DNA from: DATLLN01 sp963720885
GTDB lineage: Bacteria; Actinomycetota; Thermoleophilia; Gaiellales; JAICJC01
Assembly: GCA_963720885.1 (NCBI GenBank)
Contig: CAVRGW010000006.1
Location: 682,001-746,000, forward strand
Direction of reading: 5' to 3'
DNA: 64,000 nt
Position numbers and translations under genes: made by a program. How positions within the stretch are numbered: the first letter of the stretch is position 1; every line of letters begins with the position of its first letter. Below are positions 26,669 to 34,968 of this stretch, piece after piece. The notes under the pieces were generated by a model. That model saw nothing but the letters and a program-made list of their open reading frames with translations, searched no databases and was not told the DNA's origin.

Positions 26669-28033
26669 TCAGCGAGCGGCGCCGGCGACCGGCGCCGGTG
26701 AAGCCGCCGAGCCGAGCGTCGCCGTCAGCGTCTCTTCGAAGACGTCGAGCGTCTCGTCGATCTGCTCGTCGGTCGCAACCAGGGCAACGAGGACGCGCAG
26801 GCACTGCCCGTGGATCCCCGCCTTGAGGATCATCAGACCGCGCAGCATCGCGCCCTCGGCGACCGCCGTCGCCAGCTCCGGCGCCGGCTCCTTGGTCGCC
26901 GGATCCTTGACGAACTCGAGCGCCAGCATCGGGCCCAGGCCGCGGACGTCGCCCAGCTGCGGGTACGTCGCCTGCATCGCCTCGAATCGCGAGCGCATCC
27001 GCTCGCCGATTGCGCGGCCGCGTGCCAGCAGGTCGCGCTGCTCGATCTGATCCAGCACGGCGATGCCGGCCACACAGCCGAGCGGCGATCCGACGTAGGT
27101 GCCGCCGATGGTGCTGTCGCCTGCCCGGTCGACGATCTCGGCCCGGCCGAGCACGCCGGAGATGGGCACCCCGGCGGCGATCGACTTGGCGACGGTGATG
27201 ATGTCCGGCTCGACCCCGAAGTGCTCGATCGCGAACATCCGGCCGGTGCGGCCGTAGCCCGACTGCACCTCGTCGGCGATCAGCACGATGCCGTGCTCGT
27301 CGGCGATCTCCCGCAGGCCCTGCACCCACTCCTTCGGAGGCACGATGAAGCCGCCCTCGCCCTGCACCGGCTCGAAGATGATCGCCGCGACGTTCTCGGA
27401 CGCGACATGGGTGGTGAACATCTCGCGCAGCTCGGCGAGCGCCGGCCCGGTGGCGTCGATGGCGTCGCCGCGGTAGGCGTACGGGTAGGGCGCGCGGTAG
27501 ATCTCCGGCGCGAACGGCCCCATCCCCGCCTTGTAGGGATGCTGCTTCGACGTCAGCGACATCGCCATCAGCGTGCGGCCGTGGAAGGCACGCTCGAAGG
27601 TGATCACGGCCGATCGCCCGGTGGCGAGCTTCGCCAGCTTGACGGCGTTCTCGACCGCCTCGGCGCCCGAGTTGAAGAACGCGGCCTTCTTGGGGCCGGA
27701 GATCGGTGTCACGGCGAGCAGCCGCTCGGCCAGCTCGACGTACGACTCGTAGGGCACCATGGTGAAGTCGGTGTGCAGGAAGCGGTCGACCTGGGCGTGC
27801 AGGGCCGCGCTGACCGCCTCGTTCGTATGCCCGAGGTTGAGGCAGCCGATGCCGCCGGTCCAGTCGAGGAACGTGTTGCCGTCGATGTCGTGGACGACGA
27901 TCCCGTGGGCGCGGTCGATGACGATCGGCAGGTAGATGCTCTTGGCATCCACGATCACCTGCTCCTTGCGCCGGAGCACCTCACGCGACTTCGGCCCGGG
28001 CAGCTCCGTCACCAGTTCGATCGTCCTCGCCAT
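26669..28033 (-). CDS. Class III aminotransferase (GABA / omega-amino acid type)
   Basis: PLP-dependent aminotransferase of 454 aa. The PLP Lys is in ITVAKSIAAGVPISGV, with the Asp partner in LIADEVQSGYGRTG, the phosphate-site SGAEAVENAVKLAK, and the His in RAFHGRTLMAM. It is closest in pattern to 4-aminobutyrate (GabT) or 5-aminovalerate aminotransferases using 2-oxoglutarate; ornithine or acetylornithine cannot be excluded. ATG 28033 follows AAAGGGGAGG. Confidence 0.9.
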   Translation of the reverse strand: MARTIELVTELPGPKSREVLRRKEQVIVDAKSIYLPIVIDRAHGIVVHDIDGNTFLDWTGGIGCLNLGHTNEAVSAALHAQVDRFLHTDFTMVPYESYVELAERLLAVTPISGPKKAAFFNSGAEAVENAVKLAKLATGRSAVITFERAFHGRTLMAMSLTSKQHPYKAGMGPFAPEIYRAPYPYAYRGDAIDATGPALAELREMFTTHVASENVAAIIFEPVQGEGGFIVPPKEWVQGLREIADEHGIVLIADEVQSGYGRTGRMFAIEHFGVEPDIITVAKSIAAGVPISGVLGRAEIVDRAGDSTIGGTYVGSPLGCVAGIAVLDQIEQRDLLARGRAIGERMRSRFEAMQATYPQLGDVRGLGPMLALEFVKDPATKEPAPELATAVAEGAMLRGLMILKAGIHGQCLRVLVALVATDEQIDETLDVFEETLTATLGSAASPAPVAGAAR

Positions 28034-28108
28034 GCGCCTCCCCTTTCGACCCGCCGACAACCTGCGGCAAACCGGATCACCATAGCAGCGGACTATCATC
28101 CGCTGCCG

Positions 28109-28681
28109 ATGGTGCTCTCCGACCACACGATCCGCGAGGAGATCGCCGCGGGACGCATCCTGGTGGAGCCTTTCGACGACGCCATGGTGCAGCCGTGCAG
28201 CATCGACGTCCGGGTCGGCGAGAAGTTCCGCGTGTTCCGCAACTCGCGCTATCCGTACATCGACGTCAAGCAGCCGATGGAGGATCTGACGGAGCTGGTC
28301 ACCGTCGCCGAGGACGAGCCGTTCATCCTGCATCCGGGCGAGTTCGTGCTGGGCGTCGTGCGCGAGCGCATCGCCCTGCCCGACGACATCGTCGCCACGC
28401 TGGACGGCAAGAGCTCGCTGGGCCGGCTGGGGCTGGTGGTGCACCAGACCGCCGGCGTGATCGACGCCGGATTCGACGGGCACATCACCCTCGAGCTTGC
28501 CAACATGGCGAACCTGCCCATCACCGTGTACCCCGGGATGCGGATCGCCCAGCTGAGCTTCATGACGCTGACCACGCCCGCCGACCACCCCTACGGCTCA
28601 GGGGCGCTGGGCAGCAAGTACCAGGGCCAGGCGGAGCCGACGCCCAGCCGCTACCACCTGAACTTCCAGAGCCCGCGATGA
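28109..28681 (+). CDS. dcd: dCTP deaminase
   Basis: 190 aa trimeric enzyme of the dUTPase superfamily converting dCTP to dUTP (some actinobacterial members are bifunctional and yield dUMP). Motifs: QPCSIDVRVGEKFRVF, the active-site DGKSSLGRLGL, and HQTAGVIDAGFDGHITLEL with the catalytic Glu. TATCAT ends 9 nt before the ATG. It overlaps the next gene by ATGA. Confidence 0.95.
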   Translation: MVLSDHTIREEIAAGRILVEPFDDAMVQPCSIDVRVGEKFRVFRNSRYPYIDVKQPMEDLTELVTVAEDEPFILHPGEFVLGVVRERIALPDDIVATLDGKSSLGRLGLVVHQTAGVIDAGFDGHITLELANMANLPITVYPGMRIAQLSFMTLTTPADHPYGSGALGSKYQGQAEPTPSRYHLNFQSPR

Positions 28682-29553
28682 GGGTGCTCGTCACCGGCGC
28701 CACGGGCTACGTCGGCCGCGAGGTGGCCGCGGCCCTCGCCGCGGCCGGCCACGAGACCCTCGGGCTCGTCCGCCCCGGATCCACGGCCCCGCTCCCCGCC
28801 GGCGTCACCGCGGTGACCGGCGATGTCACCGACCTTGCCTCGCTGAAGGCTGCCGCCCAGGGAGTCGACGCGATCGTCAACCTCGTCGCCATCCTCGACG
28901 GCACCGACGCGGAGTTCGAGGCGGTGAACGCGGGCGGCCCCCGCAACGTGGTGGCCGCCGCCGAGAGCGCGGGCGTCCGGCGGCTGCTGCACATGTCGGC
29001 CGCCGGAGTCACCGAGCGCAACGCCCCCCGCACGCGCTACTGGCGGACGAAGCTCGCGGGCAAGCGCGAGGTGATGGAGAGCAGCCTGGACTGGACGGTG
29101 TTCGAGCCGAGCTTCGTGTTCGGCAAGGGCGGCGGCGCCCTGAAGACGTTCGAGGGTCTGCTGCGGCCGCCGATCGTGGCCGTCATCGGCGACGGCCGCT
29201 ATCGCCATCAGCCGGTGTGGATCGGCGACGTGGCACGCGCCTACGTCGTCGCGCTCGAGCGGCCGGAGACGATCGGCAAGCGATACGAGCTGGGCGGGCC
29301 GCAGGTGTTCGAGTTCGACGAGCTGCTGGACGACCTGGCGCGCATCACCGGCCGTCCGCCGCGCCGCAAGATCCACGTGCCGGTCGGGCTGATGATGGCG
29401 CAGACGGCCGTGCTCAGCCACTTCCCGCCGCCCCTCAAGGTGACGCGCGAGCAGATCGAGATGCTGATCGAGGGCACGGAGTGCGACCTCACCGGGATGC
29501 GCGAGGACCTGCGGATCGAGCCTGCCTCGCTGGTCGAGGCCTACACGAAGTAG
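28678..29553 (+). CDS. NAD(P)-binding atypical SDR (NDUFA9/complex-I-like)
   Basis: 291 aa. Rossmann start VTGATGYVGREVAAAL, the NmrA/NDUFA9-type pattern DVTDLASLKAAAQGVDAIVNL, and the SDR-like SAAGVT...RYWRTKLAGKREV region with a YxxxK-like spacing. Such proteins use NAD(P)H as structural or redox cofactor. The substrate is unknown. Coupled to dcd by an ATGA overlap, which gives no obvious functional link. Confidence 0.82.
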   Translation: MRVLVTGATGYVGREVAAALAAAGHETLGLVRPGSTAPLPAGVTAVTGDVTDLASLKAAAQGVDAIVNLVAILDGTDAEFEAVNAGGPRNVVAAAESAGVRRLLHMSAAGVTERNAPRTRYWRTKLAGKREVMESSLDWTVFEPSFVFGKGGGALKTFEGLLRPPIVAVIGDGRYRHQPVWIGDVARAYVVALERPETIGKRYELGGPQVFEFDELLDDLARITGRPPRRKIHVPVGLMMAQTAVLSHFPPPLKVTREQIEMLIEGTECDLTGMREDLRIEPASLVEAYTK

Positions 29554-29632
29554 GCGAATTTCCGCCCGGGGACTAGCTCCGTCCGCACCTTCTTGCTACC
29601 ATCGATTTACTGCGGAAAGGAGGTGGTCCGAC

Positions 29633-29677
29633 TTGTCAGAACTTCCAAGACGGGCGAGTGGAGGTAGTCGCAGGTAG
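29633..29677 (+). CDS. 14-codon mini-ORF inside the 29.6 kb RNA
   Basis: TTG start 3 nt after a stretch that matches the 16S rRNA 3' tail almost completely (AAAGGAGGTGGTCC). It would encode (M)SELPRRASGGSRR and stop at TAG. It is too short for ordinary gene finders. The peptide is basic with no recognised function. The ribosome site is so strong that the sequence may instead titrate or stall 30S subunits. Confidence 0.4.
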   Translation: MSELPRRASGGSRR

Positions 29678-29797
29678 AGGCGAGTCCCTGAACCTACGGG
29701 GAATCGCTGCAGCCGGCGTTGGGACCGCCGCCGCCACGTTCTGCTGAGCGTGGCAGGCATGCAATCGCCGCTACCGAATCCAAAGCGACCGAACCGC

Positions 29798-29843
29798 ACG
29801 GGGCGCGTCCGCCGAGAACGGCTGGGCGCGCCCCGTTGTCTTT
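29798..29843 (+). terminator. Strong terminator of the 29.6 kb RNA
   Basis: Ten-base arms ACGGGGCGCG (29798-29807) and CGCGCCCCGT (29827-29836) with a 19-nt loop, followed by TTGTCTTT. It ends 5 nt before the DtxR stop codon, so it may also limit the convergent DtxR transcript. Confidence 0.75.
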
Positions 29844-29847
29844 GGGG

Positions 29848-30585
29848 TTACATGCCCCAGCGCGACTCGCCCATCAGCTGCAGCTCCGCAGCCGATGCGG
29901 CAAGGCTGGACACGGGCCCGTCGCCGCGCTCGTCGACCCGCACCGAGACGGTGCGGACGAGCTCGTCGGCGACCACCAGCAGCTCGCCGTCCTCACGCTC
30001 GAGGTCGGTCTCAGCGTCCTCGCCGTCGCCCCGCCGCGCGGTCACCAGATAGCTCAGCCCGGGCTCGACGCCGTGCTGCTTCATGTAGTGCAGCACCTCC
30101 TCGGCCTCGTTCTCGAGCCGCAGCACGATGATCCGGCTGCCCACCGGCACCGCCGGCAGCGGCTCGCCCGGCTCGCGGGGGTAGTCGCCGATCGGATGAC
30201 CGTGGGGGCACGTGTGCACCTCGCCGATCATCTCCAGCATCTTGGCCTCGAGGCGCGGGGAGATGGAGTGCTCCAGCGCGTGCGCCTCCTCGTGGACGTC
30301 GTCCCACGGGATGCCCATCACCTTCACCAGGTACGCCTCGACCAGCCGGTGGCGGGCGACGATCTGCTCAGCGACCTCGCGGCCGCGCGTCGTGAACTGG
30401 ATCAGCTTGTGGTCGTCGCGCTCGACCAGGCCCTCGTCCGTGAGCCGCTTCAGCATCTCGCTGGCCGAGGGCTGCGACACCCGCAGCGCGCGGGCCAGGT
30501 TGGCCTGGGTGCGCTCGATGCCCGACTCGTAGAGCCAATAGATGCTCTCGAGATACTCCTGGGTCGCCTCCGACAACGTGTCCAC
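29848..30585 (-). CDS. DtxR/MntR-family metal-dependent repressor with FeoA-like domain
   Basis: 245 aa. Winged helix-turn-helix at the N-terminus (QANLARALRVSQPSASEMLKRL), a metal-binding dimerisation domain (VHEEAHALEHSIS, then CPHGHPIGD) and a C-terminal SH3/FeoA-like domain. The usual IdeR Cys in the E-A-C-R motif is His here, which leans towards a manganese-type sensor. GTG 30585 lies 8 nt after TATACT with no ribosome site, so it is leaderless; the longer frame upstream runs into the Rieske gene. It stands at the end of the SUF cluster and might link iron or manganese status to it. Confidence 0.9.
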   Translation of the reverse strand: MDTLSEATQEYLESIYWLYESGIERTQANLARALRVSQPSASEMLKRLTDEGLVERDDHKLIQFTTRGREVAEQIVARHRLVEAYLVKVMGIPWDDVHEEAHALEHSISPRLEAKMLEMIGEVHTCPHGHPIGDYPREPGEPLPAVPVGSRIIVLRLENEAEEVLHYMKQHGVEPGLSYLVTARRGDGEDAETDLEREDGELLVVADELVRTVSVRVDERGDGPVSSLAASAAELQLMGESRWGM

Positions 30586-30610
30586 GGGAGGGGAGTATAG
30601 GGGCGGGGCG

Positions 30611-30913
30611 TCAGGCCTCGACGAAGATCTCGCCGTCGCGAACGACGACCGGATAGACGTCGACGTCTTCCGTTGCTGGAAGTGACAACACACTCCCGGT
30701 GCGCAGGTCGAAGTGTGCGCCGTGGCGGGGGCACTCGATCTGGAACCCCTCGCGGCCGCCCTCGCAGAGCGGCCCGTCATCGTGGCTGCAGCGATCCTCG
30801 ATCGCGTAGTACGCCCCGTCGATCAGATACACGCCGAGGAACAGCGAGCCGGACTGGACGATCTTCACTCCGCCTTCGGGGATCTCCCCCTCGGCGGCTA
30901 CGCGGACTTCCAC
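30611..30913 (-). CDS. Rieske [2Fe-2S] ferredoxin-like protein of the SUF cluster
   Basis: 100 aa. The Rieske cluster ligands are complete: Cys-Ser-His in EDRCSHDDGPL and Cys-x2-His in ECPRHGAHFDL. It has the size of ferredoxin subunits of dioxygenases (NirD/BphF-like). GTG 30913 overlaps the sufU stop by 16 nt. In many actinobacteria such a protein accompanies sufBCD/S/U, presumably as an electron donor in cluster assembly; that role is inferred. Confidence 0.9.
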   Translation of the reverse strand: MEVRVAAEGEIPEGGVKIVQSGSLFLGVYLIDGAYYAIEDRCSHDDGPLCEGGREGFQIECPRHGAHFDLRTGSVLSLPATEDVDVYPVVVRDGEIFVEA

Positions 30914-31323
30914 TGAATCTCGTCGCTGGACGCCCACTCCTCCGGGAGCGGCTCCCCGGTCAGGCCGTTCAGCGCGACCTTGAGCACGCCGACCGAGAGC
31001 ATCGCGCACTTCAGCCGGATCGGCGTCAGCGGGATGCCCAGCTCCTCGAGCACGTCGTCCTTGCCGACTCCGGTCAGGTCGGAGACCAGCCGGCCCTTGA
31101 TCTGATCGGAGAGCATGGACGCGGCGGCCTGGCTGATCGCGCAGCCGCGTCCGTTGTACCGGACGTCGGTGACCACACCGTCTTCGACCTTCAACTCGAT
31201 CGCCAGCTCGTCCCCGCACAGCGGGTTGACGCCCTCAGCCGTCGCGCTGGGGTGATCGATGTGGCCAGCGTTCCGCGGACTGCGGTAATGGTCGAGGATG
31301 TTCTCGCGATACAGGTCGTCCAT
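30898..31323 (-). CDS. sufU: SufU-type Fe-S scaffold / sulfur acceptor
   Basis: 141 aa IscU-like protein that accepts persulfide sulfur from SufS. The three conserved Cys are present in NPLCGDEL, GRGCAISQAAAS and LKCAMLSVGVLK, as is the GDxxxR/K pattern of SufU. An extra segment before the third Cys is typical of SufU rather than IscU. TACACT ends 12 nt before the ATG, and a strong inverted repeat lies just upstream, so it may have its own regulated promoter. Confidence 0.94.
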   Translation of the reverse strand: MDDLYRENILDHYRSPRNAGHIDHPSATAEGVNPLCGDELAIELKVEDGVVTDVRYNGRGCAISQAAASMLSDQIKGRLVSDLTGVGKDDVLEELGIPLTPIRLKCAMLSVGVLKVALNGLTGEPLPEEWASSDEIQWKSA

Positions 31324-31335
31324 GGTGGTTCATTC

Positions 31336-31378
31336 AGTGTAGATGGTTGATTCCACGGGATCGTGGAGTCAAACCATC
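31336..31378 (-). promoter_or_regulatory. sufU promoter with long inverted repeat (operator candidate)
   Basis: Arms 31342-31357 and 31362-31378 pair over 15 positions with one bulge and one mismatch around a 4-nt loop. Directly downstream on the minus strand is TACACT (31341-31336), a -10 hexamer. The repeat covers the -35 zone, the typical site of a repressor. It can also form an RNA hairpin between sufS and sufU if they are co-transcribed. Confidence 0.55.
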
Positions 31379-31384
31379 TGAAGG

Positions 31385-32635
31385 TCAAACGCCGAACGTC
31401 TTCTTGACGCGGACGATGCCGGCCGCCAGCGCGTCCAGGTCCTCCATCGTGTTGTAGAGGTAGACGCTGGCGCGGCTGGTCGCCGCCAGCCCGTAGCGGC
31501 GCATCACCGGCTGGGTGCAGTGGTGGCCGGCGCGGACGCACACGCCGTCGGCGTCCAGGATCTGGGCGACGTCATGCGGGTGGACGCCCTCCAGGGTGAA
31601 GCTGAGGATGCCGCCGCGGCGCTCAGGGGCCGGCCCGTACTGGACGACGCCGGGGATCTCGGACAGCAGGCCGTGGCCGTAGACGGTCAGCGCCTTCTCG
31701 TGCGCGAGGATCGCGTCCATGCCAACCGACGTCAGGTAGTCGACGGCGGCCCCCAGGCCGATGTTCTCGGCGATCGCCGGCGTGCCCGCCTCGAACTTCC
31801 ACGGCAGCTCGTTCCAGGTCGTCCGGTCGAGGTCGACGGTGCGGATCATCTCGCCGCCGGTCAGGAACGGATCCATCGTCTCCAGCACCTCGGTGCGCCC
31901 CCACAGCGCGCCGGATCCCGGGCCGCACATCTTGTGGCCGGAGATCGCGTAGAAGTCGCAGCCCAGCGCCTGGACGTCGACCGGCCGGTGGGGCGCCGCC
32001 TGAGCGCCATCCACGACAACGACCGCGCCGCGCTCGTGCGCCCACGCGGCCAGCGCCGGCACGTCGTTGAGCGTGCCCAGCGAGTTCGACGCCTCGGTGA
32101 CCGCCAGCAGCTTGATGTTCTCCACGTCGTTCAGCCGCTCGAGCGACGCCGGGTCGAGCTCCCCGTCGTCGGTCAGCCGCAGGTAGTGCAGCGTTGCGCC
32201 CGTCTGCTGCGCCAGAAACTGCCAGGGCACCAGGTTCGAATGGTGCTCCATCTCGGTGGTCACGATCGCGTCGCCGGCCTTGATGAACTTGCGGCCGTAG
32301 GCGTAGGCGACGAGGTTCAACCCCTCGGTCGCCTGCCGCACGAAGATCACCTCGTGCCGGGACGGGGCGTTGATGAACGCCGCCACCTTGTCGCGGGCGC
32401 CCTCCAGCTGTTCGGTCGCCGCCACCGCCAGCTCGTAGACGCCGCGATGGACGTTCGCATACGACGTCTCGTAGACCTCGACCAGCTTGTCGATCACCTG
32501 CCGCGGCTTCTGGCTGGAGTTCGCCGAGTCCAGGTATACGAGCCGCTTGTCACCGTGCGACGGTCGCTCGAGGATCGGGAAGTCGGCGCGCAGCCGCTCG
32601 GCGTCAAGGGGCGTGCTCTTCTGGACGACTGCCAT
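31385..32635 (-). CDS. sufS: SufS cysteine desulfurase
   Basis: PLP enzyme of 416 aa, group II desulfurase: removes sulfur from cysteine and passes it to SufU. The PLP Lys is in AISGHKMCGPGSGALWG and the catalytic Cys in VRAGHHCTQPVMRR; TEASNSLGTLND and DGAQAAPHRPVD are further family signatures. TACACT ends 6 nt before the ATG, so sufS probably has a leaderless promoter of its own within the cluster. Confidence 0.96.
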   Translation of the reverse strand: MAVVQKSTPLDAERLRADFPILERPSHGDKRLVYLDSANSSQKPRQVIDKLVEVYETSYANVHRGVYELAVAATEQLEGARDKVAAFINAPSRHEVIFVRQATEGLNLVAYAYGRKFIKAGDAIVTTEMEHHSNLVPWQFLAQQTGATLHYLRLTDDGELDPASLERLNDVENIKLLAVTEASNSLGTLNDVPALAAWAHERGAVVVVDGAQAAPHRPVDVQALGCDFYAISGHKMCGPGSGALWGRTEVLETMDPFLTGGEMIRTVDLDRTTWNELPWKFEAGTPAIAENIGLGAAVDYLTSVGMDAILAHEKALTVYGHGLLSEIPGVVQYGPAPERRGGILSFTLEGVHPHDVAQILDADGVCVRAGHHCTQPVMRRYGLAATSRASVYLYNTMEDLDALAAGIVRVKKTFGV

Positions 32636-32666
32636 GCTGGCAGTGTACTTCCGGGTGCGAACCGCC

Positions 32667-33812
32667 CTACGGCAGCGGGGGCTGCTGCGGCACCTCGGTC
32701 GCGGCGATCGCCATCGCGACGACGATCGGCAGCAGCACCCGTCGCGGGAACTCCGGCTCCAGGATCAGGATCTGCTTCGCCGTGTCCAGCAGCGGGACGA
32801 TCCGCTCGAACGCCGCGCCGGCCGGCCCGGGATCGGGGTCGAGGCAGATCCGCCGGGCCAGGTCCAGCATCTCCAGCGCCGGCGTGCCGCCGACCACGGA
32901 GCCGAACACCAGCATCAGGCCCGTGTGCAGCCGGATCAGCCGGGCGTCGACCAGCAGCCGCTGCGGTGCGGGCGGGGCGGAAGCCGGCAGCAGCTCCTGA
33001 TCGGCGATCAGCCGCTGCGCCGCGCCGCCCAGCATGTGCCGCTGGACCTCGGGCGAGACCCCGAGGCATGCCGCGGTGCGCAGCAGCAGGAACAGGCCGG
33101 TCACGGTGCGGCCGTACGGCGGATCGGAGCCGAACGCGATGCGCTCGGCCGGCACGCGCGTGAACAGCGACAGCATGTCGATCGTCGACAGCCACGAGCT
33201 GTCGAACACCGCGCGCGGATGGTGGCGCAGGCCGTCGCCCATCACCGCCTGGTCGGCGACGCCGACGTGGGCCATGATCAGCCCGGCCCCAGGATGCTTG
33301 TTCGCCACCTCGACCAGCTCGGCCGCGAACGTGTCGGGCAGGCCACGGCCGGCGTGGATCAGGATCGGAACGTGCGCCTCCTCGGCCAGCGCGAAGATCG
33401 GCTCGACCTGGCCCGCCAGGCCGAACTCCTGGGCGCGCGGATGCAGCTTGATCCCCCGCGCACCCAGCCCGAGGCAGCGCTCCGCCTCGGCCACCGGCTC
33501 CTCGGCCGGATCGAGGCGGCAGAAGGGGATCAAGCGGCCCTCGCTGCCCGAGGCCCAGTCCAGCACCCGGTCATTGGGCAGCCGGTACGCCGGCGAGCGC
33601 TCGGGGTCGTGCAGGGGAAAGACCACGGCCTGTTGCGCGTCGACCTGGTCGAGCATCTCGATCAGGCCCGCCGGGTCGAGCGTCATCCCGTCCTCGTCCA
33701 GACCCAGGTGGGTGTGGACGTCGATGATGTGGGCGCCTCCGGGCCGCAGGCGCGCGACCTCATCCACGATCGGGACGAGCGACCGCTCGAGCAGCGCCTG
33801 AGCTTCGGTCAC
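32667..33812 (-). CDS. Amidohydrolase (Amidohydro_2 family) embedded in the SUF cluster
   Basis: 381 aa TIM-barrel metal-dependent hydrolase. Metal ligands are visible: DVHTHLG, IKLHPRA, ILIHAGRG, LIMAHVG and the Asp in AFGSDPPYG. Substrate unknown; relatives include decarboxylases and lactonases. GTG 33812 lies one base after the sufD stop, so it is translated with sufD. Its place between sufD and sufS is unusual and its link to Fe-S assembly is unknown. Confidence 0.82.
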   Translation of the reverse strand: MTEAQALLERSLVPIVDEVARLRPGGAHIIDVHTHLGLDEDGMTLDPAGLIEMLDQVDAQQAVVFPLHDPERSPAYRLPNDRVLDWASGSEGRLIPFCRLDPAEEPVAEAERCLGLGARGIKLHPRAQEFGLAGQVEPIFALAEEAHVPILIHAGRGLPDTFAAELVEVANKHPGAGLIMAHVGVADQAVMGDGLRHHPRAVFDSSWLSTIDMLSLFTRVPAERIAFGSDPPYGRTVTGLFLLLRTAACLGVSPEVQRHMLGGAAQRLIADQELLPASAPPAPQRLLVDARLIRLHTGLMLVFGSVVGGTPALEMLDLARRICLDPDPGPAGAAFERIVPLLDTAKQILILEPEFPRRVLLPIVVAMAIAATEVPQQPPLP

Positions 33813-33813
33813 A

Positions 33814-34968
33814 TCACCCGGCGGGAAGCCGTTGATCGATCGCCGCGGCCAGCGTCTCGCGCACCTCGTCCGAGCCGATCCGGTCGAGCACGGGCTGGAA
33901 GAAGCCGCGCACGATCAGCTGCTCGGCCTCGCTGCGGGAGAGCCCACGGCTGGTGAGATAGAAGAGCTGGAGCTTGTCGATCTGGCCGATCGTCGCGCCG
34001 TGCGTGCAGCGCACGTCGTTGGCCTGGATCTCCAGACCGGGGATCGAGTCGGCGTGAGCCTGCGGCGTGAGCAGCAGGTTGCGGTTCTCCTGGTAGGCGT
34101 CGGTCTTCTGCGCGCCCTTGTCGACCCGGATCACGCCGCGCCACACCGACCGCGCCCGGTCGTCCAGCACGCCCTTGAAGTAGAGATCGCTGGTCGTGTC
34201 CGGCGCCGCGTGCTCCTGCGTCGTGTCGTAGTCCGCGTGCTCGGTGCCGCGCAGGAAGTACGCGCCGGTCACCTTGACGTGCGCGCCGCGATCGGCCAGG
34301 TAGCTCTCCATCCGCGACTTCGCACGCGTGCCGCCCAGGCCGATGGCGACCCAGTCGAGCTCGGCATCGCGCCCGACGACACCGCGGTGGGTGCCGAACT
34401 GACGCGCCTCGGGATGATGCCGCTGCGTGGTCACGTACTCGAGGCGCGCCTCGTCGCCGACGACCAGCTCGACCACGGCGTTGACGTAGCCGGCCGCGGT
34501 GGACGAGAACTCCTCGCTGAACACGGCCCGCGCGCCGCGCTCGAGCACGATCAGTGCGCGGTAGTGCACCACCCCGGCGTCGGCCAGCTGGAGCGACGCC
34601 CGCAGCGGCACCGCGACCTCGACGCCGGCCGGCACGTGCAGGAACACGCCGTCACGCCACTCGGCGGCGTTGCCGGCGGCGAACTTCTCGTCGTCGGCCA
34701 CCACCGTGCCGTAGTGGCGCTCGACCAGCTCGGGGCACTCCTCCACCGCCCGGGCGATGCTGCCGAACCACACGCCCTCCGGCACATCGGCCTCGTTCAG
34801 CGCCAGCTCGGGCTGCTGCACCTCGTAGGCGTCGGGATCGAAGCCGCGGAGGTTCGTGAAGCGCCACGCCTCCTCGCGGTTGGTCGGTACGGGGAGCGCC
34901 CCGTAGCGCTCGCGCGCAGCCTCACGCCGACCCGCCAGCCAGGCGGGCTCGGACACGGTCCGGGTCAT
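33814..34968 (-). CDS. sufD: SufD, Fe-S cluster assembly scaffold
   Basis: 384 aa paralogue of SufB forming the SufBC2D complex. The family core is visible: beta-helix repeats through HHPEARQFGTHRG and DLYFKGVLDDRARSVWRG, and the C-terminal CTHGATIGQID and SRSEAEQLIVRGFF. The conserved His of the SufBD interface is within that CTHGATIG motif. Its ATG overlaps the sufB stop (ATGA). Confidence 0.95.
   Translation of the reverse strand: MTRTVSEPAWLAGRREAARERYGALPVPTNREEAWRFTNLRGFDPDAYEVQQPELALNEADVPEGVWFGSIARAVEECPELVERHYGTVVADDEKFAAGNAAEWRDGVFLHVPAGVEVAVPLRASLQLADAGVVHYRALIVLERGARAVFSEEFSSTAAGYVNAVVELVVGDEARLEYVTTQRHHPEARQFGTHRGVVGRDAELDWVAIGLGGTRAKSRMESYLADRGAHVKVTGAYFLRGTEHADYDTTQEHAAPDTTSDLYFKGVLDDRARSVWRGVIRVDKGAQKTDAYQENRNLLLTPQAHADSIPGLEIQANDVRCTHGATIGQIDKLQLFYLTSRGLSRSEAEQLIVRGFFQPVLDRIGSDEVRETLAAAIDQRLPAG

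Larger units (their letters stand above)
29596..29845 (+). ncRNA. Candidate structured small RNA with extreme Shine-Dalgarno and mini-ORF
   Basis: A stand-alone 250-nt unit between the NAD-binding gene and the convergent DtxR gene. In order: TACCAT-type -10 (about 29597-29602); a 16-nt stretch (29614-29629) complementary, with G-U pairs, to the whole 16S anti-Shine-Dalgarno tail; a 14-codon ORF; then hairpins GCGAGTCCC/GGGAATCGC (29679-29707) and GCCACG/CGTGGC (29733-29754); and a strong terminator. Several independent stems plus a closed transcription unit argue for an RNA gene or a leader-peptide RNA. I do not recognise it as a known family (not tmRNA, 6S, 6C or RNase P). Confidence 0.55.

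Noticed and set aside
26595..27329. Apparent coding frame opposite or beside the aminotransferase
   Set aside because: Same strand, different frame, Arg/Ala/Asp low-complexity translation. The class III aminotransferase explains this region.
29633..29677. The 29.6 kb mini-ORF as a classical amino-acid attenuation leader peptide
   Set aside because: The peptide has no run of one amino acid apart from scattered Arg/Gly/Ser, and no biosynthetic gene follows in the same direction.
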